A stretch of 64,000 nt of DNA from Hofstenia miamia (GCA_004352715.1 SCFE01000057.1:721999-785998); one strand, 5' to 3'. Shown: positions 44,600 to 57,161, counted from the first letter of the stretch. Translations and numbers: made by a program. The notes: generated by a model from the sequence alone, not told the origin.

Positions 44600-46198
44600 G
44601 TACTGGAAAAAAGATTTCGGCTACCCACGATTTGTCATAAATATTTCTAAGAAATAGACGCTAAGAATGTCATAGTTATTTTTTAATTAGATTTGGGGTT
44701 GCAGAAAGAGGAATTCATCAATGTTGAGACATAATTATCACTGTTTACTATAAATCTCAAGGAGAAATGCCACAATGCTGCTAGTTAGCTAATCTCTTCT
44801 TGGAAAAATGTATTCGGCCACTTAAGACGAAATCAGAGAATCTGTAAAAAATTTCATTGGTTGAGCTTTTTTCAGTCTATTTATATTGAAAATGTCCAAT
44901 AACAGTCTTTCTTCGCCGTATATGACGCCTGGTTACGTACATCATGTCATCCGCGAATAGCTTATCACCAAAGATTTGGAAGTGATGAGTCAACGTAATA
45001 TAGCCTCGAAGTACTGTCGGGGATATCATCAGACGTTTCACTTCTGAAAACATCATTACCCTCAGCCAAAGTCCGGAAGACCAAAGAAGACCTCCAAAAG
45101 CTCCCAATCAGCTCGTGTGTGACTTTCAAAGCGATATCCCAGGAAGACTTCAGAGGAATTTCGCAAGGAATGGGCTGACTGTCACCTTGTGACAGCGAAA
45201 CATCCTGAAGAAGTACTCAATTGGGACTTTCGTGGCACCCAGAAAGCCATTCTCAACCTCAAAGCAAAGATTACGCCGGGTGAGGTGGGCCACTTTAATG
45301 AGAGAAAATTCATCTGAATTATGTCTAATGTTATATTTTCAGATGAGTCAAGATTTGAGCAATACTAATCAAGAAGAATGTTGATAGAGCCCAACTGGGC
45401 AGAAGTTCAGATTCTTGCCTCAATTTACTCGGGACCATGGTGGGAAGTCTGTAATGGTATGGGGTGCAATATGGAAGTGTGCATTTCGCAAGATTGTTCA
45501 CATCACTGGTACTCGCCTAAGATCTTAATATGCTCGGATTCTAGAAAAGTAACTCTTGCCACTCCTTAAAAGTGAGCAATATATCAGCAGGATGGTGCTC
45601 CATGTCATACTTCAAAAGAAATGAAAAACTTCTTCCACAATAATGGGGATGCAATCCTTGCTGACTGGCCAATCTCCAGACCTTAAAATTATCGAAAATA
45701 TGTGGAAAGAGGTCAAATATCGAATTGGACAGCATAGTCTTCACACTGAAGACGAGCCGTGGAGCGCAATAAACAAAAACTTTTATGCAATTCCCAACAG
45801 ATTTATTGACAGACTCTTTGCTTCAATCCCTAATCGCCTTGAAGATGTTATTCGCTCAAAGGAACACCGTACAAAATATTAGAAGAGACAACTTTGCTTC
45901 TAAGTGCTTGTATTGCATAAATTATTAATTCATGTATTTTTTTTTGAATTTACTTTTTTCGGATTTGCTCATTTGTTAAAATTTTTTCAGGTGGCCGAAT
46001 ACATTTTTCCAATACAAGTTTTCTAATTTTGATTAAAAATTAATAGCCAATTGTTATTCTACATATTTTGTGGTATTAGACATACAAATTTTCCTTTCTT
46101 AATAAAAGTAACAGTTATAATTTTAGACAGATTCTATCCAATGAATGTTCATTATTTATTCAAAATAGCAATGTGGTCGAATACATATTTCCAGTATA
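44600..46198 (+). mobile_element. Tc1-like transposon with doubled terminal repeats
   Basis: The left outer end is TACTGGAAAAAAGATTTCGG (44600). The reverse complement of the right outer end is TACTGGAAATATGTATTCGA (46198). A second copy of the same sequence, GGAAAAATGTATTCGGCCAC, lies 200 bp inside on the left (about 44800) and, inverted, about 190 bp inside on the right (about 45989-46011). The element is bounded by TA. The interior encodes a broken Tc1 transposase. Two repeat units per end is the IR/DR layout of Sleeping Beauty-type Tc1 elements. Confidence 0.82.
44880..45882 (+). pseudogene. Tc1-type transposase, frameshifted
   Basis: Blocks in order on the + strand: a helix-turn-helix region near 44960; the GRPKKTS-like hinge near 45080; FSDESRFE at about 45336 (catalytic Asp); GKSVMVWGAIW at about 45440; a QQDGAPCHTS-like segment at about 45584 (second Asp region); and SPDLKIIENMWKEVKYRI at about 45675 (third acid, D/E). 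The last 80 codons (45643-45882) form an intact frame ending before the right repeats. Stops and frame changes between blocks show it is dead. Confidence 0.85.
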
Positions 46199-46473
46199 TA
46201 TATTATACATATAGCCTAAGAAAATAGCGCTATATATAATCTAACGCAATTGTCATTTCCGGATACTTAATATAATTCACCATTTCGTATGTCGGATGCA
46301 GTTTTTTCACAACTATAATTTTGGGTCTGAAAATTGTAAATAATGCACATACAAAAATTGAAATACATCTGATTGAAAGAATTTTCTGCATATTATGTTT
46401 AAAATTGGCGCTAAATAGGTGCTTTACTACTCTATATTTATTGCTAAATATACAAACCACCAAATCACGTAGG

Positions 46474-46788
46474 GCTAGACTTGTCAAATAGCCATAATTT
46501 TTAAGCTCGGCTCGACTAGTTTTACTTTTAATGAGGCTCGTTTTAGCTCGATAATTTTCTTAAAAATATTGCGCTCTCCAAAATTTTTGATATAGTTCTT
46601 CCCATTATTCATTTTAAAATAACATTACAAGAATGATATGTTGCATGAAAAAATTAGAAATATCTACATAATCAAATTTAAGATCAGAAATATACATTTG
46701 CTTGGCTTAACAAAGTTTCGTTTTGGGCTCGTTGTATATCCACTGCAGTGTTTAAGCTCGTCTGGGCTCGTTGAAAAGTCTGTTTAGG
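46474..46788. mobile_element. MITE of the CAGACTTGTCAACGAGC family
   Basis: The left end reads TAGACTTGTCAAATAGCC then AGCTCGGCTCGAC. The reverse complement of the right end reads CAGACTTTTCAACGAGCCC then AGACGAGC. Its right half matches 38131-38281, so it is a repeated family. The flanking octamers are only partly alike, so the TSD is uncertain. No coding capacity. Confidence 0.68.
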
Positions 46789-47623
46789 GTAGGTATAATA
46801 AAGTCTATTTTAAAGTGTATCTCAACTTAAATTTCACTACGGAAATGATTTAAATGGTCACCACTGCTACTATTGAAGGAATACTACTCAATGTACTTTT
46901 GAAAGAATCACCATATCCAAATAGAAGTAAAATTTCGACAAGGAAGTTTATATTAAGTAAATAACATGTACCCTCTTCGTAAACAATCTCCTTGCACGCT
47001 ATACAGAAATGAATAATTGTGCATCGATTACCAACGTGGAGCTAATTCTATGTTAAATAAATCGTAATGTTTCATTTTTAGATGAAAAAAGGTGCATTGC
47101 GAAAACAGTACAGTTATATTCAAGTAGTTCAGCATTTGTTCAAATTGCCTGCGTTCTATTGATCAATATTGAAGAATAGTCCTACTAAACGGTTAGTGCT
47201 TCTCCATTTTTCACCAAGTTGGGTTGATCAATACAATCGTTTACATTGCACGTCCAAGAATTGACGTCTAAGAAACCTGGAATCTTACGAGAAATACTTT
47301 AAATCCACAGATAACTATCCAACTGCTTCCTCTACTACTTCATTTTATAAACTATTTGTAATTTGACACTTTTTCTTATCTTTGCATCTTGCATGCTCGT
47401 AATGCTAAGCAAGAATAAATACAATCCAATAACATACTACTGTAAACTATCTTTTTGATGAAAAATGGAACATTACGATTTGTTCAACACAACGCAAAAT
47501 TAGCTCCAAGATGGTAATCGAAACATAATTCTTCATCTCTGTATAGCGTGCACGTGCACAAAGACTGTTTACAAGAGGATATATTAAATTAGGAATTGCA
47601 TAATATTCGTGGATATTAATTAC
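46789..47623 (-). other. Cadherin intron, right part
   Basis: AT-rich, with no further feature seen. A minus-strand frame through 47447-47704 is in the wrong frame for the cadherin exon and is ignored. Confidence 0.5.
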
Positions 47624-47762
47624 CTGTATGCGGATCAATTTTAAATCCATGATCATAATCACTGATGCGATACGTGATTTTACCATATCGTGAACTATCT
47701 GCATCAGTAGCTTTAGCCACGAAGAGAGTTTGATTGGCCGTCACAAATTCCGGTACAAATGA
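47624..47762 (-). CDS. Dachsous-like cadherin, exon 9 of 10
   Basis: The acceptor is attttttag and the donor is ACAG|gtaatt; 46 codons + 1 nt. The translation has SFVPEFVTANQTLFVAKATD then ADSSRYGKITYRI, HGFKIDPHTG. This is the first half of a cadherin repeat with the A-x-D-x-D calcium motif and the F-x-I-D-x-x-T-G strand. It joins on the left to GAVASKTDKLL of the terminal exon. Confidence 0.9.
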
Positions 47763-47903
47763 CTAAAAAATCTACCATCAATTAATGCAATTGGGATTAA
47801 ACAATGTAAATAATCTTAAATTTAATGCTAGAGATTTGCTCTTTAAAAAGAATAACACCGTATCCTACTAAATTCATCTTCCCGAATACATCTCAAAACT
47901 TAC

Positions 47904-48045
47904 AAAAAGTTGCTTCTTTTTGAACTTCGGGGGGTTGTCATTGGCATCAGTAACAAAGATGATCAATTGCGTAGTGACAGTGAATGCTCCGTCAGTGAGA
48001 CTGAGATCAAGAATATACTTCTGTTGTTTTTCATAATCAAGTTTT
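47904..48045 (-). CDS. Dachsous-like cadherin, exon 8 of 10
   Basis: The acceptor is cttatttag and the donor is TTT|gtaagt; 1 nt + 47 codons. The translation has KLDYEKQQKYILDLSLTDGA and VTDANDNPPKF, the L-D-Y-E strand and the D-x-N-D-N-P-P linker that binds calcium between repeats. Confidence 0.93.
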
Positions 48046-48092
48046 CTAAATAAGATCATTTGATAGAAGTGATATTAATTTGAAAAGCTTAC

Positions 48093-48249
48093 TTCAATAG
48101 AAGGACATCTCCCGTAGTTGGATCAATTGAAAACACATTGTCAACACCTGCCTCTCTCAGATTTGTAATTGAAACTTTTAAATTAGGAGCGTCCGAAGAA
48201 TCTGGATCTGAGAATTTAACTTTGGTGACTACGGAACGTAGAGGCAAGC
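48093..48249 (-). CDS. Dachsous-like cadherin, exon 7 of 10
   Basis: The acceptor is gtacttttag and the donor is TTGAA|gtaagc; 2 nt + 51 codons + 2 nt. The translation has LPLRSVVTKVKFSDPDSSDA then NVFSIDPTTGDVLLLK. The last Lys codon is completed by the next exon after a 47-nt intron. It is the first half of a cadherin repeat. Confidence 0.92.
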
Positions 48250-48766
48250 CTAAAAGTACATCTTTACAAACCTTAAAGATAGCTCATAATTCGCAACAAC
48301 GATCAATTTATTGGCTCTCATCAACATGCACCGAGACATGTTGTCTAACATGTAATTAATTTGCTTAAAGTTCTCGTCCGCTGAATTATTATTTCCCTAA
48401 TATTGGTTAAATTATATACGATTGATGACAAATTTCAATATCCGCTTGATTTTTTTCAAGGCTCTTGCTTTATACTAGTCCCATATTCAAAAAAAAATGA
48501 ATGAATAGTTTGTAAAGAGTACGTTCTGATTGACTTGAAAACTGCCGATACTAAAAACAGCTTTGAACAATGTGATTATTTAGATAAAATATGAGCCATA
48601 AATAAAATCAAAAATTTTACTTAGTGTTATTAAAAAAATTTATGTTGCTACGAGATCAACCTAATTCAGTGCATTAGGCTTGATTTTAAGATTTTAAAGC
48701 CCTATCTAAACTTTTTCGCATTCAAACACAACGGTTCTCATGCAGCAATGCAATGAAAAAACTTAC

Positions 48767-49055
48767 TTTCAGAAATTTCGACGGGTGTTACATTGTGAAA
48801 TCTGGGTGGGTTATCATTCATGTCTTTGATGGTGAGATCAACGATAACGTCTGTGTGCCTTATTGGAAGAATGTGAATATCAGAAACACGAACTTTGATT
48901 CGATATTTTGCAACTTTTTCACGATTGAGCACCTGTAAATTTGTCAGAACTCCAAAACTATTCACACGGAATAAATTAGGAGAAGGAGGTTCTACACTGA
49001 TCACGGTATAGTTAATGGACTCAGGACTATTCGAATCAGGATCAACAGCTTGAAT
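48767..49055 (-). CDS. Dachsous-like cadherin, exon 6 of 10
   Basis: The acceptor is attcgtttag and the donor is GAAA|gtaagt; 96 codons + 1 nt. The translation starts IQAVDPDSNSPESINYTV (D-P-D calcium motif). It goes on through FRVNSFGVLTNLQVLNREK, then VRVSD and IKDMNDNPPRF, almost a whole repeat in one exon. Confidence 0.92.
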
Positions 49056-50071
49056 CTAAACGAATACATGTGAAGTTATTGCTATAAAACTCGCGAATTT
49101 ATAACTAACGACAACGTAAAATATTACAAACAAAAAAAAATTAGCTACGCCAATCATATAAAATGTCTACAATTACATGGTTATGAGAAACCAGAAGTAT
49201 AACCAAATTTGGAATTTGATTCCGGACAAGACATGAATCAAATTATTTTGAAAATCGAAACGGGCCGAGTCGACCGAAACACTAGCAAAATGGGAATCCG
49301 ACAATTTGTTCAAAAATAATTAAAAATAAGGTGATTGCCAAGTATACAATGAGTGAAAAATATTCGTTACAAGTAATATAGCATAAATCAATATCTTTAC
49401 CTTCAAACCGACTTGAAACAGAAATGAATAATACAACGGAAACCGATCCAACACAAACACAACCGGATTTTAGCTTTAACACAAACTGTTAGAAGCGCTG
49501 CGCAAATTTAAAAGTTGTTTCGACAGTATAACTGATAGAAATTTTATTATGAACCGGCAAATTGATAAATTTCTTTAAGAAAAGTATTTTATAATATTAG
49601 ACACTTGTGCGACGCAATTATCGCCTCTAGCGTCGGATCTTTGAAACAAATACTCTGTTTGTTTCCAACAAATAGCTGCTTTATCATTGTGCGGGAAATA
49701 AATTAAAATGACATAAAGAAAGCGAAACCAAGTTGATTAATGATGAAATCAAAATTACAAAAATAAACGAAATCTATAATAACAATATATGTTACGTACG
49801 AAATCAGATTGGATCAAGCCAATTTAAGGTTTAGTACTCATATTAAAGTATCTCATGAAAATACCAGAGAATTCAAATGCAACAGTTGCCGAAATTTAAA
49901 AAAATGTCAATGAAATAAACATGATCGCGGCAAAATGGACTAAGGAATGAATGAAAGATCAATTAGAATAACAGTTTTTAACAATTGAAAAGTAGTTCAA
50001 ACTTCTTAAGTAACATTAAAAAGCAAAGGTGTCATGGGAATATTTTATTATCATACTTCAAATATACATAC
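49056..50071 (-). other. Cadherin intron 5
   Basis: About 1 kb between phase-0 ends. AT-rich, nothing else recognised. Confidence 0.6.
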
Positions 50072-50277
50072 CAATCCAATGACCAAGTTCGGTTCCAATG
50101 CCTCAGAAACGGCGATCTTCATCCGCTCCTTCATCACTTGCGGAGGATTGTCATTGAGATTTCTAAGGTTGACGTGGATAATGGAGTATCCAAACATTCC
50201 ATCTTTACTGGCATTGACAATGATCACGATACTATGCTGTAATTCGTAATCCAAAAGTGTATTGTTCATAACTCGAA
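50072..50277 (-). CDS. Dachsous-like cadherin, exon 5 of 10
   Basis: The acceptor is ataatttag and the donor is TTG|gtatgt; 2 nt + 68 codons. The translation has VRVMNNTLLDYELQHSIVII then NLRNLNDNPPQV and KIAVSEALEPNLVIGL. These are the end of one repeat (L-D-Y-E, N-D-N-P-P) and the first strand of the next (x-V-x-E). Confidence 0.88.
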
Positions 50278-53200
50278 CTAAATTATACATAAGTTGAAAT
50301 AGTCGAACAATGCGCGCAGATCTAATATATAATACCAAGCTAAAATCCAAATGTTCACATTGAATAGGATAGTCATATATTGGACATGCTAAAACAAAAA
50401 GCCAGAGCTCGATAAAAATAGCTATAGCTTTGTTTGAATAAGTCACCTTAACCTGGGAATTACATTAAAAATTTTCGTGATCTTGGAAAAAATTTTACAC
50501 GCTCATAACTCGAAAGTTAAGATATCCAGAACCAAGTCAGCGTTTTTCAGCACGACACTCTGATAAAATTTTGCGCTGTCATGAACCTACTTTCAATGTT
50601 GTATCAACAAAAAACCACATTCTGTTTCTGATCTTACTTTCTTTAACTAATTTAGGTTTGTGGTAGATCTCGATAGCATAACCACTTATATGGTAATAAC
50701 GAACAATCATTTGTGGTCGAAAGGTACCAATGTGGATTTGGATTTTAAAAGAAAAATCATGCGGAGCTAGTACAATTGCTGCAGGAAATTAAGAAATGAC
50801 TTCAAAGGACTAAGAGTATATAAATATATTCGAATGTAGTTCCTGCAATCAATTGACAGCGGAACCGAAGCTTAATGTCTTTGTCTGGCTCAATATAATG
50901 GGTTCCCGGTCGCAATGTCGCGATAACTTCTAATTAAGTAAATTTTTAGTTAAAAATCAAGCTTTGCCTATATTATATAATGTGAACACATTAAATTTTT
51001 CTTAATAAGGAATGTAGTTTCTAGGAAATATTAAAATCTGCATTTGAATGTGAACAAAACTCAGCACATATTTCGGATACAAAACTTTTAATAAATCATT
51101 TTTAAGTGTACTCGTACTGTTAAAAATGCCGGGTGACCTATTAATAAAAATGGTTAACGGTTTTAAAACTATTGTGAAAGTTTGAATAAATATCACTGAT
51201 GACTACATAATTATATAATTACTGCAATTATTGTGTGGGCTCAGCCCAAGGACGGCTCTAGTAGCCCATGATTCGGCGCAAGATACATTACGTTGTGCGA
51301 AAAAATCTGACAAAATCGGAAATTCGTATTTCCAAATTTGGATTTTTATACTGATCACTTAAAAATATAAGTTCTTTATGTTAGCATCTCACAAGAACAA
51401 ATCGTCTAGAAAAGATGGAATAAATTAATGCAAAACTAGCGCTCAAATTAAACATCACATACGTCTATTAAAAACTGGAAATAAAACCCAATAACTTGAA
51501 ACTATAAAAATAAAAAAAACCTTTATAATGTCTAGTAATACTCACAGCAATTTTGTTTCAGTGCACAAGACAATAAACACCATAGTTGTGTATGAAAGTG
51601 GTTTTGTAAAGCGTGCTCAGATAATGAAACATTGAGATTGTATAAAGAAGAGCAATTTTTTTGGGAGATCGTATTACTTTCTCGCAATTAATTAAAACTT
51701 AAGCATTGTTCTATAAATTAGTCACCGCAGGCGAAACATTCAGCATTCTAGGTCAAAAGGCAATTAAAACGTCTGAAATGCTTGCTATGGAGAAATCAAG
51801 GGATGAGAGTGCAACCCACAATGACACTTTTATGTCGATTCATATTATACGACCAGTTCAACTTCCTATTTAGTAAGAATTGAGGTAAATTTGTGTTAAA
51901 TTAAGATACTAATATAAGCATCAGTGACCTGATAATTTATATGGACAGTTACAGAAAAACTAAGAAATCGGCTTTCCTGGAGGCAAAATTGGAGATGTGT
52001 AGTAAAGCATGCTTCTGACACATATTATAGATCCATAGGTCAGGCAGATTGACGGCGACTGTTTATAGTATTAGTAAAGTATCTAATTACAACTAAGAAA
52101 TTAGGTATTATCTTGCGTTAATTAATAGAACATATCAAAGTTATAATGGAAATGTCAAATTCTTAGTTAGCTTTGTAGAAACATCGATGACCATGAACTT
52201 CTTAATTAAGGAAACTGCAATTAATTAAGCCTTAACAATATAATAAAAACTAGAGGGCTTAGGCATTTAACATCGCCAATATATTAATGCAAGAAAGATT
52301 TAAAATACATTCCATGCGAGTATTTCTCTACTAATTTACTTAACAACAGACTTAGAAACAATTATAAAAGGAAGGCGGCTTTACAGTAATATAACTGATT
52401 CAAAAATTTTATTTGGGCTAAAATTGGGATATGGCCATCCACTACGCAACCACCTACCATATATATATATATTTAACTACTAGCGCAGAAACATAAATTT
52501 TATGTTAATTTATGAAAAATAAATGAAGAGCATATTTTTAAAATACAACAATTAAATCAACAAATTTATTACCACTTAGAGTAAATCAGATAGAAAATTC
52601 AGACACGGTTGTTAATATTAATGTCTGACAAAGAGTTGCGGCGAATTTTATTGCAACAATCAACAGAAATTGCAGGACTATATAAAATTTATGGGTGAGT
52701 AATAAGTGAAAGTGTTTATGGAGAAAGAAAGAAAATTTTATCGATTTATTGAAATGCGCACGCACAACTGACTCTCAAAGGGAAAACTTTCAAAATTTGG
52801 CTTTATTATAAAGTTTTCATATGCAAAACAGTTTGTTTATAATCAAGTATTTGCATTATTAGTAGTATTTGGAATTAAATGCATGTGTTCGAATAAAGAG
52901 TAGGTACTAAATTTCATCAGCCATAAATTAGCCGTCGATTCAAAGCAATGAACAAACAGATGTGCGCGCAATGCCAGTGATTCTAAGGGCTTCAGCAATC
53001 TGTGTTTAAACATCAGCAAATAGCACACAACATCATCAAAAAGTCAACAGGTACGTCGTTAACCAAAGATAAGCAATGTGTTACATTTGTAACCTCGATA
53101 GAGACATGGTAGAATTTTGACCCCGCAATAACAGACAAAACTACAAGAAATAAAAATTATTAGTGTGACTGAATTGATGGAAAATGTAAACTTGTCTAAT

Positions 53201-56200
53201 GATTGAAAATTAATTACCACGACCCTCCGGATAATGTACAAAATTATCACTACAATTTCTTAGATTAATCTTTTGAAAAATAAACAAAAACTAAGTACAA
53301 AAGTAATATCTTCCTAGTTTTTTAAAGTAAAATTAACAGCCCTTTACTTAGACAAGCAAAGACTCAAAATAAAGTGCCATGTTAGTTGTCGAGAAAATTC
53401 TTTTACAGTTGTTATCCACATGGTAATTATAACATGCATAAAACCAGAGATGGACACAGGCCGGGCCCAACATTTAGGAAATTACGGACAAAAAATGGGC
53501 CGAATAAATTTAATTGTAACAAGCTTGTAAATATACATTTCTGAAATCTCAATAGAAGCACCTATCCAACTTTGTGTAACGTTGCATTGAACATATATGC
53601 CACCCAAACAACTTCTGCTTAGTCAGAAAGAGACTTATTACTGGAGCCAAAAATTAATGTGTTGAAATTGATCAGTACATTTGAAATAATATTTGACAAG
53701 CCGGGCCGGAAAAGTTCGACCCGTGTCCATCTCAGCAAAAAACTATTGTCAATAAACCAAGAAATCATTAAATGCTAAGCTTTACATATATAAATCAAAA
53801 TAGCGAATTGTTATTCTTCAGAATAAGTTTTTTCTATTATCTCAGCATGTAATTGGTCCATGTTAACCAATATTTTAAGATAATAATCGACTGAATAATA
53901 ATTAAGGCTCTGCGAGATAAATCCCATTTGATTTATTCCCAGTCATTTTCCATACCACTGGAGGACTTCTATTTTTGCCAAAATGGGCAAAACCTTTGAG
54001 TAATATTGCGAAATCTGTGGTTTCATTTTCTTCATTTCTGGTCGCAGTCGGCATATGTCATGGCACTGGATAGTCCCCCAAAACAATGTTAAACAAGAAT
54101 GTATATAACTATTGTTATCATTAAGAATCAAACTCAGAGCAATTACAAAACTATTTTTAAATTTGTCATTTGACAAAAACTATTTGGTTATTTTGACAAG
54201 GACATATATTTGCTGTCTTGAATTTAGATTATGCACAAGTAATTCATGGGAAGTATTTGGAAAATAAATGATAATTTTTTAAAAAGCAATATACCAATAC
54301 CTTCAATAATTGTTGATTTTACACTATATTACCACAATCATGTCAATACCAACAGGCATGTCTTGACAGAGGTTAGAACCAACCCTCCTATACACTGTAG
54401 ATGCAGGTCTCCTTGATACCCTAGTGACTAGACAAAGATTGGAAATATAAGCTCCTATTGGGAATTAAATAACTAATATTTGACAGAATCTGCAATTTTA
54501 GTACAAGTCAAAGAGCACTAAAACCACAAAGACGTGTTATACACGCTCGTTAGACGAAAGGTCGCTCGTAATTAAAATACTTCATCAAAGTTGAAAACAT
54601 TGATGTTTGCTTCATTAGCGATACTTACTTTGATACAAGTATATCTGCCAAAAGTAGAAGTATGCCATTTGATTGTTTTAACAAGCGTACTACTAAAAAT
54701 CCTCACTTAAATCATCGATGCTAATTTACACATTGACGTCCCAATGAGAAATTTGTGAAAATGTTTTTGGCGAAATGAAAGATAAACTTGATATATTTTA
54801 ACTGTAAATATGGCTGGACAGAAATGAAAAACCGTACATTTTAATGAAATTCCAACAGCATTATTTTAGGCACTGGCATTTCCTGGAGATCGACAAAAAA
54901 TCTATTCAAATAAAACCCGAAATGCTATTATTTAGAAATCCTGTCGAATAGTGTAATTTACTAAATAACTAATCAAAAGAGTGCCCAAAATTCGTATCGC
55001 TAAGCTAAGTATTCAATTGTAATGTAGAATTTGACTTAAGATGAAATTTGAATATTCAAAATTATGAAGATTGGCTTGGCGTGAACTTCTAACTGTACCG
55101 CTCTAGGACATCTTCTTTGAACGTAAAACCTGGTAGGAGAGTTTAAATATTTTAAGAAGCATATGGATGAGTATACCCAAACCCATTCGTGGATTTCTTT
55201 CTGATATTGCACCGACAGCCGGATAAAGACAGATGCAAAGAAGAGCCACAAAATTCGAAAACAGCGAAACTTAATATACGGCAAAAGGCACAAAAAAGAA
55301 ATTTCTTCCTATGTGACAATTGGAAGGGTTATATTTGTGTTATTGTATATACAGTCTATATCCTTACATGTGCTAAAGATTTTTAATTGAAAATGCGTTG
55401 AGATTCTCAAACCCGTTCTATCCTTTCTATTCGACTCATTTATTGTGGAACTAGATGTAAACACATATACGTTCTTAGAGAGAAATTAATAAATGCCTTC
55501 AGCATACTTGAACCAAAACCATCAGACTCTCTTTACAACCGTTTATGAAAATTAAAATGAAACGAGTTGAGCCAACAAACAAGACATCGAAATATTCTGT
55601 CTGCCCCCCTCAAAATCTATTTTCCTCGGACAACTGTAATATTAATCCGGCTATGATTGCACCTAATAAAAATACTAGATACAATGATATCAAACTATTG
55701 CAAATATTGATTTTATGTCCATCACCCAAATATAGCATTCTATGCCCCCATTAAGCTAATGCTACAAATTATAGCATTGCAATAGTTCAAAAGAGAAACT
55801 CAAATTGTAATATCTGATATTAAATTAAATTAATTAGATAGAAATTCATTTTGCAATGCAAAAAGAAGCTGAGCGAGAATAATGAGTAAAGAATTTAAAA
55901 GAATCTTTGACAAGGAATGTACAAACTTTGAAGTTAATGAAAAATGGAATGAAATTACTTAAACTGCGAGAAACAACGCCACTAAAAAGTTTTGAAAACA
56001 CATTTATTTTACTAATGGAGTGCTTTGCAACTACTAAACCGAGTGAAAACACGACTCAATCTACACTTTTAAGCAGATTTATGGCAAACAAGTAGAATAA
56101 ATGGAACAAGAATGGAGAGAACTACTTGAAAAAGTAGTTGAAGTAAACATCATCTATTGTAACTCATGTGATATATTGTATTGTGCCATATTAGAGGTAA

Positions 56201-56259
56201 AACGCTTAAAAGCACATATAAAAAATTAAACTCGGTAAGGAAATAATGTATATAATTAC
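50278..56259 (-). other. Cadherin intron 4 (about 6 kb)
   Basis: The exons on either side fit in phase (one base plus two bases), so no exon need be missing. It is AT-rich and holds the MITE at 53445-53735. The several short open frames have no family signature. Confidence 0.6.
53445..53735. mobile_element. Short hAT-type MITE
   Basis: It begins CAGAGATGGACACAGGCCGG and ends CCCGTGTCCATCTCAG. The reverse complement of the right end (CTGAGATGGACACGGG) pairs with the left end. Flanking octamers are CATAAAAC (53437-53444) and CAAAAAAC (53736-53743), 7 of 8 alike. The GC-rich ends contrast with the AT-rich interior. Confidence 0.78.
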
Positions 56260-56463
56260 CTGTATCGCCGCTAATGTAAAATGAGGGATATTCGGAGTAG
56301 TCCATTATTGTGTATGTAACATCTGTAATTGATTCGTCTTCCAGCCGAAGTTTTTGAACTTTTGTGCCAGCCTTTGCATTTTCATCTATAGTTGCTTCAA
56401 ATACACCTGCGGGGAATTTTAGTCTTGGGGGGTTGAGTGGGCCAACACTCAGGTCAACAATGC
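56260..56463 (-). CDS. Dachsous-like cadherin, exon 4 of 10
   Basis: The acceptor is ttgattttag and the donor is ATACAG|gtaatt; 2 nt + 67 codons + 1 nt. The translation has GPLNPPRLKFPAGVFEATID then ENAKAGTKVQKL and TYTIMDYSEYPSFYISGDT. It runs from a repeat linker in which the usual D-x-N-D-N-P is reduced to L-N-P-P, through most of the next repeat. Confidence 0.88.
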
Positions 56464-57161
56464 CTAAAATCAAACTGTAAGTTGCAAGCTTTTGGAAAAT
56501 TCATCAACTTATCAGAGGGAAGAAACTAAAACGCATTTATTTACATACAATACAATATAGCATTACCCATATCACTAGCATTTTATGCATATCTGTGGTG
56601 CTAACTATTTTAATCTTAGTTCTCAAGTAGATTATAATGTCAAAAGCTTTGGAAGTTGTTACATACCTAAAATTAAAGTTATCAATTTGTTCTCAAGTTT
56701 CTGTATATATTCTATACGATGCTACCACTGAAAATCCGTTAATTGAATACATGTACAGGACGTCCGTAAAGTCTAGACACCACACCTCAAGAAAGAGTTA
56801 ACCTGATAGTTCTCAGTGGCTATAAGAATGTTCATATCGGATGATAGCAGATGAAATTAAAAATTTAATGTACTTCATCTGAGAAGAAGTTCACTTGTTT
56901 AAACAGTCGAGAAATTGATTAAGAAATTTAATTGTGTCCAGACTTTATGGACACCCTGTATATCAAAAATAAGTTAAAATATAGAAATTAAATTAACGTC
57001 TAGCGTTAATTTACAGCGAGGAGTTTGCACACTGTATCAATCACCAACTATTCATTAATTCCATACGCAGTGTAAACAAACATTCCAACTGATCCCTAAG
57101 TGTATAAAAACGGACTTATAACGACCAGGCAAAATAGAATGGAATTTGTTTTGAAACGTAC
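56464..57161 (-). other. Cadherin intron 3 with a mariner-type MITE
   Basis: 698 nt. The only recognised content is the MITE at 56756-56958. Confidence 0.7.
56756..56958. mobile_element. Mariner-type MITE (CAGGGTGTCCATAAAGTCTG ends)
   Basis: The left end reads CAGGACGTCCGTAAAGTCTA then GACACC. The reverse complement of the right end reads CAGGGTGTCCATAAAGTCTG then GACAC. It is bounded by TA on both sides, the target of Tc1/mariner elements. 203 bp, no coding capacity. Confidence 0.85.

Larger units (their letters stand above)
44150..47623 (-). other. Cadherin intron holding transposons
   Basis: A 3474-nt intron between exons that match in phase (one base plus two bases of a Gly codon). It contains the TA run, the Tc1-like element and the CAGACTTGTCAA-type MITE annotated separately. 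No cadherin exon is needed or seen inside. Confidence 0.75.

Noticed and set aside
55189-56095. Several 60-70-codon frames in cadherin intron 4
   Set aside because: No conserved motif, no splice context, and the flanking cadherin exons already join in phase.
50277-56260. A missing cadherin exon inside the 6-kb intron
   Set aside because: The codon split across the intron is completed (G + TT) and the repeat reads through (FYISGDT then VRVMNNTLLDYEL), so none is required.
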